Of a stretch of DNA of 6,286 bases, positions 1-5,581 are shown piece by piece. Position numbers and translations under genes: made by a program. The DNA comes from Bacilli bacterium (GTDB taxonomy: Bacteria; Bacillota_I; Bacilli_A; RF39; UBA660): positions 1 to 6,286 of the forward strand of contig JAEDNL010000052.1 of the NCBI GenBank assembly GCA_016302505.1, written 5' to 3'. The notes under the pieces are model-generated. The model was not told the DNA's origin, did not search any database, and worked only from the letters and a program-made list of their open reading frames with translations. Numbering within the stretch: position 1 is the stretch's first letter; each line of letters opens with the position of its first letter.

Positions 1-1137
1 ATGCTTAGTTCTTGGAAACATATCACAAATTGACATATCTTTAAAATTATATTTATCAAGTAGTTCTATATCTCTTTTTAATGTCTTATAATTACACGAA
101 ATATAAACTAATACTTTAGAATTAGAATTATTTATATATTTAATTACGTCTTTTGAAAGTCCACTTCTAGGTGGGTCTACTATAATAGAATCAAACTCTC
201 CTTTTATAGTTTTAGCATCACCACAAATAAAATTTATATTATTTATATTATTAAGTTTTTTATTTATATTAGCATTCTTAATACTTGATTCATTTATTTC
301 AACTCCAGTGATTTTATTATATTTATCACTCATCCATATCCCTATCGTACCAGTACCACAATATAAATCAAGTAAACTTTTTCCACTTCCTATATATTCT
401 TTAGCTTTATTATAGATTGAAATCATTCCTTCATTATTTATTTGATAAAAACTATCTGGATAAATCGAAAACTTTAAACCATTTATATTATCAATTAAAT
501 ATTCTTTTCCTTTAATAAATTTACCATTTAAATATAAAGAGTCTACATCAATATTTAAAAGTTCTAAGTTTTTGATATCACTTATAATATTAATCATTAC
601 TTCATTATTAACACTTCTTATCATTATTTCATCTATATTATTCAAATCATATGATTTGATTTTGTCAATTGTCTTATTAATAAGTGGATTTAATAAATAA
701 CATGTATTAAATGAACATATATTATGAGTTTTAGTATCATAAAAACCTATCTTATTATTTTTAATATGAAGAGTTACTTTATTTCTATAATTTAAAGAAT
801 TAGTTGTATTTAAATAATTAACTTTTCTATTAAATATTCTTTCTATTTCATTTAATTTAATTGTTCTTTCATTTTCATAACTTGTGTGAAAAAAATTACA
901 TCCTCCACATTTATCATATATAGGACATAGCACACTTTTTCTTTTATTACTTTTTTCTAATATATTAATTATTTTACCTTTAGCATATCTTTTATTTATT
1001 TCAGTTATTTTGATTTTAACTTTTTCATTTTTTAATGCACCAAAAACAAAGATAACGAAATTATCTATTCTAGCAATTCCATTACCTTCCATATCTTCAC
1101 TTATAATTGTTACTTCATATATATCATTAATTTTCAT
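1..1137 (-). CDS. rlmD: RlmD/RumA-type 23S rRNA (uracil-C5)-methyltransferase, 3' end cut by window edge
   Basis: It is likely to methylate carbon 5 of a uridine in 23S rRNA (or tRNA, as TrmA does) using SAM, in the cytoplasm. I translated 379 codons and found no stop before base 1; the last residues seen (DMFPRTKH) resemble the family's C-terminal block, so only a short tail should be missing. Order of parts: a TRAM-like RNA-binding domain at about residues 1-60; a 4Fe-4S cysteine set C71-x5-C77-x2-C80 (CPIYDKCGGC), with C141 or C146 as the probable fourth ligand; the SAM-binding motif LLDLYCGTGT at 255-264; acidic E280 and D308; DPPRSG at 321-326; and catalytic Cys348 in YISCN. The start is fixed by an in-frame TAA nine bases upstream. 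It overlaps deoB by 11 bp and has only a weak ribosome site (AAAG), so translation is probably coupled to deoB. The family is certain; the exact target base (U1939, U747 or tRNA U54) cannot be told from sequence alone. Confidence 0.93.
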   Translation of the reverse strand, partial: MKINDIYEVTIISEDMEGNGIARIDNFVIFVFGALKNEKVKIKITEINKRYAKGKIINILEKSNKRKSVLCPIYDKCGGCNFFHTSYENERTIKLNEIERIFNRKVNYLNTTNSLNYRNKVTLHIKNNKIGFYDTKTHNICSFNTCYLLNPLINKTIDKIKSYDLNNIDEIMIRSVNNEVMINIISDIKNLELLNIDVDSLYLNGKFIKGKEYLIDNINGLKFSIYPDSFYQINNEGMISIYNKAKEYIGSGKSLLDLYCGTGTIGIWMSDKYNKITGVEINESSIKNANINKKLNNINNINFICGDAKTIKGEFDSIIVDPPRSGLSKDVIKYINNSNSKVLVYISCNYKTLKRDIELLDKYNFKDMSICDMFPRTKH

Positions 1138-2293
1138 TGTTCTTTATACTTTCAAATATAGAAGTTCCAAGTCCTAAAATATTTCTAATATCAAAATTAT
1201 CTAGTATTGTAGCTCCAATATCAGCAAATGTTTCTCTATCTTTAAGTCTTTTTCCTTCTTTAAATTTCTTATTATACATTAAGATTGGTACATTTTCTCT
1301 TGTATGATCAGTTCCACTATAAGTAGGATCATTACCATGATCAGCTGTTATAATAAGTAAATCTTTTTCAGTTAAATTCTTAAGTAAGATTGGTAAATAA
1401 TAATTAAATTCTTCTAATGCTTTTAAATAACCTTCTCTATCTCTTCTATGTCCATAAAGCATATCAAAATCATTTAAATTAGCAAATATAAATCCTTTTT
1501 TATCACTTTTAGCAAAATCAATTAGTTTCATCATACCGTCAATATTATCTTTAGTTCTAACTTTAATAGCAATACTTTTATTATTAAATATATCTGATAT
1601 TTTACCAATAGCGATAGTAGGTACTCTATGTTTATCTAAAAGATCTAATACATTAAGTGGAGGATCTAAAGCATAGTCATGTCTCTTTGATGTTCTTGTA
1701 AAACTACCTGGTTTTCCTATATATGGTCTTGCGATTATTCTTGCTATTTTATATTTTTCATCACTTGTTATTTCACGTACTTTAGTACATATATCATATA
1801 GTTCTTCCACAGGTATAATATCTTCATGAGCAGCTATTTGAAGCACTGAGTCTGCTGATGTATAAATTATTAATGCTCCTGTTTCCATCTGCATTTGACC
1901 CAATTCTTCTATTATTTGTGTACCACTTGCTACTACATTACCTATAACATCTCTTCCAGTTATTTCTTTAATTTTACTTATTAACTCAAGAGGAAAACCA
2001 TCAGGATATGTTTTATATGGTGTTTTTTGTACTATACCCATCATTTCATAATGACCATTTAATGTATCTTTAGCAAGATTAATAGGTTTACCCCTCATAT
2101 AATATCCAACTGTCTTTAAAGCATTTTTACCAACCAATGTAGTAAGTCCCATTCTCTCAAGCACATCTAAGTTATAATGATCTGCAATCGTATGTAATAA
2201 AGTATTCGCGCCCTCATCATTAAACTTGTATGCATCATCAGTCGCTCCTACTCCTACACTATCCATTACTACTAAAAATATTCTATCATACAT
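1127..2293 (-). CDS. deoB: phosphopentomutase (phosphodeoxyribomutase) DeoB
   Basis: It interconverts ribose-1-phosphate or 2-deoxyribose-1-phosphate and the 5-phosphates, linking nucleoside phosphorylases to the pentose-phosphate and aldehyde pathways. It is a cytoplasmic, Mn-dependent enzyme of the alkaline phosphatase superfamily. From the ATG at 2293 the protein has 388 residues, normal for the family. Metal ligands are visible: D11 (MDSVGVG), D277 and H282 (DFDMLYGHRRD), D318 and H319 (TADHGND), H330 (TDHTRE). T77 in AKDTLNGHYEMMG corresponds to the phosphorylated threonine; from memory, all these match the Bacillus cereus enzyme at a constant offset. The open frame extends 23 codons further upstream to 2362, but I reject that start: the upstream residues do not fit the family, they lie inside xerD, and MYDRIFLVVMDSVG is the conserved N-terminus with a Shine-Dalgarno site 8 bases before it. 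The stop of xerD is 1 bp upstream. Ends with TAA inside the start of the methyltransferase gene. Confidence 0.96.
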   Translation of the reverse strand: MYDRIFLVVMDSVGVGATDDAYKFNDEGANTLLHTIADHYNLDVLERMGLTTLVGKNALKTVGYYMRGKPINLAKDTLNGHYEMMGIVQKTPYKTYPDGFPLELISKIKEITGRDVIGNVVASGTQIIEELGQMQMETGALIIYTSADSVLQIAAHEDIIPVEELYDICTKVREITSDEKYKIARIIARPYIGKPGSFTRTSKRHDYALDPPLNVLDLLDKHRVPTIAIGKISDIFNNKSIAIKVRTKDNIDGMMKLIDFAKSDKKGFIFANLNDFDMLYGHRRDREGYLKALEEFNYYLPILLKNLTEKDLLIITADHGNDPTYSGTDHTRENVPILMYNKKFKEGKRLKDRETFADIGATILDNFDIRNILGLGTSIFESIKNNEN

Positions 2294-2294
2294 A

Positions 2295-3197
2295 TTAATT
2301 GCCCTCTTTCTTACTTCTGTTAAAATACTCATTATAATTATCTTTAATAAAGTTATTCGCAAGATGAGTATATATCTCAGTTGTTACTACATTTTCATGT
2401 CCTAAAAGTTCTTGTACACTTCTTATATCCGCACCACACTCTATCATATGGGTAGCAAAACTATGTCTAAGAACATGTGGTGTTATTTCTTTATTAATAT
2501 TCTTTTCTTTTGCTATTTTACCAATTATTTTATATAAGCCTTGTCTAGTCATTTTAGTGCCATGATTATTTAAAAATAATGCATCAGTCTTAGGTTTACC
2601 TTTTACAAATAAACTATCTCTGTAGTTATTAATATATATATCTAAATAATTAACAGCTATTTTAGACATAGGCACTATTCTTTCTTTACTACCTTTACCA
2701 TATACATGAACTATCATATTAACTGTATCAATATTATTTAATTCTAAATTAATAAGTTCAGTTGCCCTAAGACCAGTAGAATACATAAGTTCTAATATAG
2801 CTTTATTTCTATGATCAAAAGATGTATTAAGTTCAATATCTAAAAGATTATCAACTTCTTCAATAGATAAATACTTAGGAAGTTTCTTTTTCCTTTGTAA
2901 ACATTCTACATCCTCAGATACATTAATAAATCCCTTATATATAGCTAAATATTTATAAAAACTTTTAATACTAGCAATAATCCTATTAATAGAACTTTCA
3001 TTATAGTTTGGAAGTAAATGTAATATATAATTATCAATATCTCTCTTAGTAATATTTAATATTTCTTTATCAACATATGACAAAAAATATTTAAGATCCC
3101 TCATATAAGACTCAACTGTATTAGAAGAATAATTCTTATCTATTCTTAAATAATTACTAAAATCATCAATAAATTCTTTATTTTCAATATCTATCAT
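2295..3197 (-). CDS. xerD: site-specific tyrosine recombinase, XerD type
   Basis: A tyrosine recombinase that probably works with a XerC partner (not in this window) to resolve chromosome dimers at dif. The 300-residue length is typical. Residues 1-90 form the SAM-like core-binding domain (FSNYLRIDKNYSSNTVESY, later INRIIASIKSFYKYL). The catalytic domain covers about 110-295, with every expected residue: R144 (STGLRATEL), K168 (YGKGSKER), H241 and R244 (TPHVLRHSFATHM), H267 (LLGHENV) and nucleophile Y276 (TTEIYTHL). XerD is preferred over XerC or a phage integrase because the next gene is deoB, as in the Bacillus ripX-drm cluster, and because nothing mobile surrounds it. An in-frame TAA nine bases upstream fixes the ATG at 3197. 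There is no Shine-Dalgarno sequence ahead of it (the preceding 20 bases are almost pure A and T), so translation may be leaderless or depend on an unstructured AU-rich leader. Its stop TAA is 1 bp from the deoB ATG. Confidence 0.93.
   Translation of the reverse strand: MIDIENKEFIDDFSNYLRIDKNYSSNTVESYMRDLKYFLSYVDKEILNITKRDIDNYILHLLPNYNESSINRIIASIKSFYKYLAIYKGFINVSEDVECLQRKKKLPKYLSIEEVDNLLDIELNTSFDHRNKAILELMYSTGLRATELINLELNNIDTVNMIVHVYGKGSKERIVPMSKIAVNYLDIYINNYRDSLFVKGKPKTDALFLNNHGTKMTRQGLYKIIGKIAKEKNINKEITPHVLRHSFATHMIECGADIRSVQELLGHENVVTTEIYTHLANNFIKDNYNEYFNRSKKEGN
2302..2307 (-). promoter_or_regulatory. ribosome binding site that decides the deoB start
   Basis: AGAGGG on the minus strand lies within the last codons of xerD, 8 bases before the ATG at 2293. 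This selects that ATG over the longer upstream open frame and makes coupling of xerD and deoB translation likely. Confidence 0.75.
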
Positions 3198-3205
3198 ACA
3201 ATATA

Positions 3206-3211
3206 ATTATA
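3206..3211 (-). promoter_or_regulatory. possible -10 box for the xerD-deoB-rlmD unit
   Basis: A perfect TATAAT occurs on the minus strand 8 bases before the xerD ATG. If used, the transcript would begin at or next to the start codon (a leaderless mRNA), which would agree with the missing Shine-Dalgarno site. No good -35 box is found 16-18 bases upstream (TATTAA at best), and the region is so AT-rich that TATAAT can occur by chance. Confidence 0.3.
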
Positions 3212-3216
3212 TAATA

Positions 3217-3242
3217 AAAAAAACTAATTTAATAGTTTTTTT
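3217..3242 (-). terminator. A/T-tract hairpin, possible weak intrinsic terminator after the flippase-like gene
   Basis: A perfect 10-bp inverted repeat (AAAAAAACTA / TAGTTTTTTT) with a 6-base loop starts 14 bases past the TAG stop at 3257, and its 3' arm ends in a run of eight T on the minus strand. The shape fits an intrinsic terminator, but the stem holds only one G-C pair, so its strength is doubtful. Some read-through into xerD is plausible. The remainder of the 59-bp gap shows nothing beyond AT-rich sequence and the possible -10 box. Confidence 0.5.
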
Positions 3243-3256
3243 ACTATATTTTTACA

Positions 3257-4261
3257 CTACGCTCTTTTACTATCCTTATAATTAAAAAGTAATCCACCTA
3301 TTATACATGGTAAATAATAAGTAATAATTCTAAATAAAACAACCCCAGGAATAACTATAGACTCACAAGCTATTAAAGACATATAATGGATAAAAGCATA
3401 CTCAGTACTTATGCTAGAACCTGGTATAGGTATAAAAGAAGCTGAAATATACACAAAACAAGAAAGAATAATTATATAAATTATATTAATATTCAAATTA
3501 ATATTTAATGCTTTTAAAGCAAAAAACGGTATCGTAAAAAACACTATCATATATATAAAATTAATACATACACACTTAATAATAAAACTCTTATCTTGAA
3601 TAAGATTTTTAAACCCTTTTTGATATTCAATACATTTATTATTCCAATTATATAATACACTATCCCTATCTTTAATAATATTAAATTTATATAGTCTATT
3701 TATTATTCCTTTACCTATCTTTTTAGCAAGATTAATTTTAATACATATAAATAGTGTAATAAAAAGAGTAAACAAAGTAATAAATGCTCCTAGTAAAGTC
3801 ATAATATAAAGAAAATTATTAGGTTTTAAATCAAAAATATATCCAAATAATAAAGCAATTAAAATCATAATACTCATAGTTATTTGTAATATTATAAAGT
3901 TTTCTACTATAACTAGTATACTCTTAGTTATAGGTACTTTATTTTTATTAAGTTCATATATTTGTAATGGTTGCCCACCTAATGAAAAAGGTGTTATCCC
4001 ATTAAAAAATTTAGTCATAATATTAAGTTCAATAGTCTTTTTAAAAGAATACTTTTTACAAGACCTATCAATCAATAATTTCAATAAATAAGTTTCAACT
4101 ATAAAATAAATTATATATATTAAAATTGATAATAATATTAATGATTTATTACTCATAGAAATAATATTTATAGATTTAACAAAATTATCTTTTAAAATAT
4201 ACCAAAATAAAAAAATAGTAATTGTTAATATAATAATACTCCTAATTTTAATTTTATTCAT
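3257..4261 (-). CDS. flippase-like integral membrane protein, LPG-synthase-TM / YbhN family
   Basis: A 334-residue polytopic inner-membrane protein. Hydrophobic segments lie at about 7-23, 40-64, 115-143, 150-176, 226-249, 257-279 and 300-327, with a basic, probably cytoplasmic loop at about 177-225. Family signatures are NGITPFSLGGQPLQIYELNK at 87-106, FIPIPGSSISTEYAF at 276-290, and PGVVLFRIITYYLPCIIGG at 305-323. This is the membrane domain found in MprF (lysyl-phosphatidylglycerol synthase/flippase). The soluble aminoacyl-transferase domain of MprF is absent, so lipid lysinylation should not be assumed. Stand-alone members are thought to move lipids or lipid-linked molecules, but the substrate here is unknown. 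The start is supported by a good ribosome site (AAAGAGGT, 5 bases before the ATG) and by a promoter just upstream. The stop is TAG. It is divergent from rarA and followed by xerD after 59 bp, so it is probably a separate transcript. Confidence 0.88.
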   Translation of the reverse strand: MNKIKIRSIIILTITIFLFWYILKDNFVKSINIISMSNKSLILLSILIYIIYFIVETYLLKLLIDRSCKKYSFKKTIELNIMTKFFNGITPFSLGGQPLQIYELNKNKVPITKSILVIVENFIILQITMSIMILIALLFGYIFDLKPNNFLYIMTLLGAFITLFTLFITLFICIKINLAKKIGKGIINRLYKFNIIKDRDSVLYNWNNKCIEYQKGFKNLIQDKSFIIKCVCINFIYMIVFFTIPFFALKALNINLNINIIYIIILSCFVYISASFIPIPGSSISTEYAFIHYMSLIACESIVIPGVVLFRIITYYLPCIIGGLLFNYKDSKRA

Positions 4262-4277
4262 ACCTTACCTCTTTACA

Positions 4278-4306
4278 ATTATAGCTTATTTATAATATAT
4301 ATTCAA
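4278..4306 (-). promoter_or_regulatory. sigma-A type promoter of the flippase-like gene
   Basis: On the minus strand there is a -35 box TTGAAT (4306-4301), a spacer of exactly 17 bases, and a perfect -10 box TATAAT (4283-4278). The predicted transcript start near 4271-4273 would leave a leader of only about 10-12 bases, beginning at or inside the Shine-Dalgarno element AAAGAGGT (4274-4267). Spacing and sequence are better than for any other candidate in the window. Confidence 0.65.
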
Positions 4307-4311
4307 TATAT
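4297..4311. repeat. short inverted repeat over the -35 box of the flippase-like gene
   Basis: Seven-base arms ATATATT and AATATAT flank a single central base and cover the predicted -35 box. The arrangement is operator-like, but the arms are pure A and T, so chance is a fair explanation. Confidence 0.3.
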
Positions 4312-4321
4312 CATTTCAATG

Positions 4322-4341
4322 TGACTAGTAAATGACTAATA
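4322..4341. repeat. tandem 9-bp direct repeat, 11-bp period, in the divergent region
   Basis: TGACTAGTA (4322-4330) is followed by TGACTAATA (4333-4341), with 8 of 9 bases identical and starts 11 bp apart, about one helical turn. The pair lies between the two divergent promoters, in the least A/T-monotonous part of the gap. It could be a regulator site; I recognise no known operator. Confidence 0.4.
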
Positions 4342-4362
4342 CTTTCATTTTATTATTAAAAC

Positions 4363-4371
4363 TGATAAAAT
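4363..4371 (+). promoter_or_regulatory. extended -10 promoter candidate of rarA
   Basis: TGA directly followed by TAAAAT (5 of 6 consensus bases) forms an extended -10 element. The -35 region 17-18 bases upstream is poor (TTTCAT or CTTTCA), as is common for extended -10 promoters. The transcript would start near 4378, right at the Shine-Dalgarno sequence GAGGTGA (4378-4384), four bases before the rarA ATG. That leader is very short, so an alternative start further upstream is possible. Confidence 0.4.
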
Positions 4372-4388
4372 ATGTATGAGGTGAGTTC

Positions 4389-5579
4389 ATGGAACTATTA
4401 CAAAATAAATTAAGACCAAATACTTTAAAAAATGTTCTTGGTCAAACTCATTTAATTGGTAAAGATAAAGTACTATCAAATTTAGTTAAAAATAAAGTAT
4501 TATTTAATATTATACTCTATGGTAATAGTGGTTGTGGTAAAACAACTATAGCGCTTAGTTTAGTTAATGATTTAAATATAAGATATAGAATGTTAAATGC
4601 CACTATTAATAGTAAAAAAGATTTTGAAGTAGTAATAGAAGAAGCTAAAATGTATGGAAATATAATATTAATAGTAGATGAAATACATAGAATGAATAAA
4701 GATAAACAAGATATATTACTTTCTTATATTGAAAGTGGTATCATTACTTTGATTGGACTTACTAATTCAAATCCATATCACTCAATTAATCCCGCTATTA
4801 GAAGTAGATGTCAATTATTAGAATTAAAAGCATTAACAGAAGAAGATATAATAAAAGGACTAAAAAAAGTAAAAGATGTTTTAACTGATATTGAAATGGA
4901 CACAAAAACTATTAAATATATTTCAAAACTATCAAATGGTGATATTAGATATGCTTATAATTTAGTTGAATTTTCATATTATGGTTTTAATCATAAAGTA
5001 ACAATAGATAATATAAAAGAAGTTAATAATACTCCTTCATTCTTTACTGATAAGAACGAAGATGGTCATTATGACATGCTATCAGCATTCCAAAAAAGCA
5101 TAAGAGGAAGTGATGTAGATGCATCTCTTCATTATTTATCAAGATTAATATTAAGTGCAGACTATGAATCAATTTATAGAAGAATGTTAGTAATCGCATA
5201 TGAAGATATAGGTCTTGCTAACCCATCACTTCCACAAAGAGTTCTAGCATCTATAGAAGCAAGTGAAAGAATTGGTTATCCAGAATTAATAAAACCACTA
5301 TCAGTAGCCGTAATAGAAATGGCACTAAGTCCCAAAAGCAACTCAGCAGAAACGGCAATAAATGAAGCAATAAAAGACACTGAATCAGGTAATATTGGTA
5401 GAATACCAGAACATATAAGAACAACATCTCCTAATTATAAATATCCACATAATTATAAAAATTATTGGGTAGAACAACAATATATGCCAGATAAACTAAT
5501 CGGAAGAAAATACTACGCACCAAAAAATAATAAATATGAAACAGAAATGTCTAATTTTAATAAAAAAATAAAGGAGTAA
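4389..5579 (+). CDS. rarA: replication-associated recombination protein A (AAA+ ATPase RarA/MgsA)
   Basis: A clamp-loader-like AAA+ ATPase that acts at stalled replication forks and single-strand DNA ends; it belongs to the RarA/MgsA/Mgs1/WRNIP1 family. It has 396 residues, slightly shorter than the common 420-450. Visible parts: N-terminal LRPNTLKNVLGQTHLIG (8-24); Walker A GNSGCGKT (45-52); Walker B ILIVDE (93-98); sensor 1 around TNSNPY (125-130); arginine finger candidates R138 and R140 in AIRSRC; sensor 2 GDIRYAYN (184-191). The C-terminal tetramerisation region follows, with KSIRGSDVDASLHYLSRL (236-253), RRMLVIAYEDIGLANP (264-279) and YKYPHNY (350-356). The Walker A lacks the usual GPPG opening but keeps the Gly-Lys-Thr core. 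The start is supported by the strong ribosome site GAGGTGA. The next gene begins 2 bp after the stop, and its ribosome site overlaps the final codons of rarA. It reads away from the flippase-like gene. Confidence 0.95.
   Translation: MELLQNKLRPNTLKNVLGQTHLIGKDKVLSNLVKNKVLFNIILYGNSGCGKTTIALSLVNDLNIRYRMLNATINSKKDFEVVIEEAKMYGNIILIVDEIHRMNKDKQDILLSYIESGIITLIGLTNSNPYHSINPAIRSRCQLLELKALTEEDIIKGLKKVKDVLTDIEMDTKTIKYISKLSNGDIRYAYNLVEFSYYGFNHKVTIDNIKEVNNTPSFFTDKNEDGHYDMLSAFQKSIRGSDVDASLHYLSRLILSADYESIYRRMLVIAYEDIGLANPSLPQRVLASIEASERIGYPELIKPLSVAVIEMALSPKSNSAETAINEAIKDTESGNIGRIPEHIRTTSPNYKYPHNYKNYWVEQQYMPDKLIGRKYYAPKNNKYETEMSNFNKKIKE
5571..5576 (+). promoter_or_regulatory. ribosome binding site inside the end of rarA
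   Basis: A full AAGGAG forms the last two codons of rarA (Lys, Glu) and lies 5 bases before the ATG at 5582. This supports that start and co-translation of the downstream gene from the rarA mRNA. Confidence 0.85.
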
Positions 5580-5581
5580 TA

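Noticed and set aside
2294..2362. 23-codon N-terminal extension of deoB
   Set aside because: The extra residues lie in another frame of xerD, do not resemble the DeoB N-terminus, and the ATG at 2293 has both a Shine-Dalgarno site and the conserved MYDRIFLVVMDSVG start.
2295..3197. Phage or integrative-element integrase with an attachment site
   Set aside because: Length, catalytic motifs and the deoB neighbour fit chromosomal XerD; there are no direct repeats, tRNA or mobile genes nearby, and I saw no dif-like 28-mer in the window.
3257..4261. Naming the membrane gene mprF
   Set aside because: The C-terminal lysyl-transferase domain is absent, so only the flippase-like membrane family can be supported.
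4262..4388. Small RNA, riboswitch or tRNA in the divergent gap
   Set aside because: The gap is only 127 bp, is filled by two promoters, and has no GC-containing helices or terminator.
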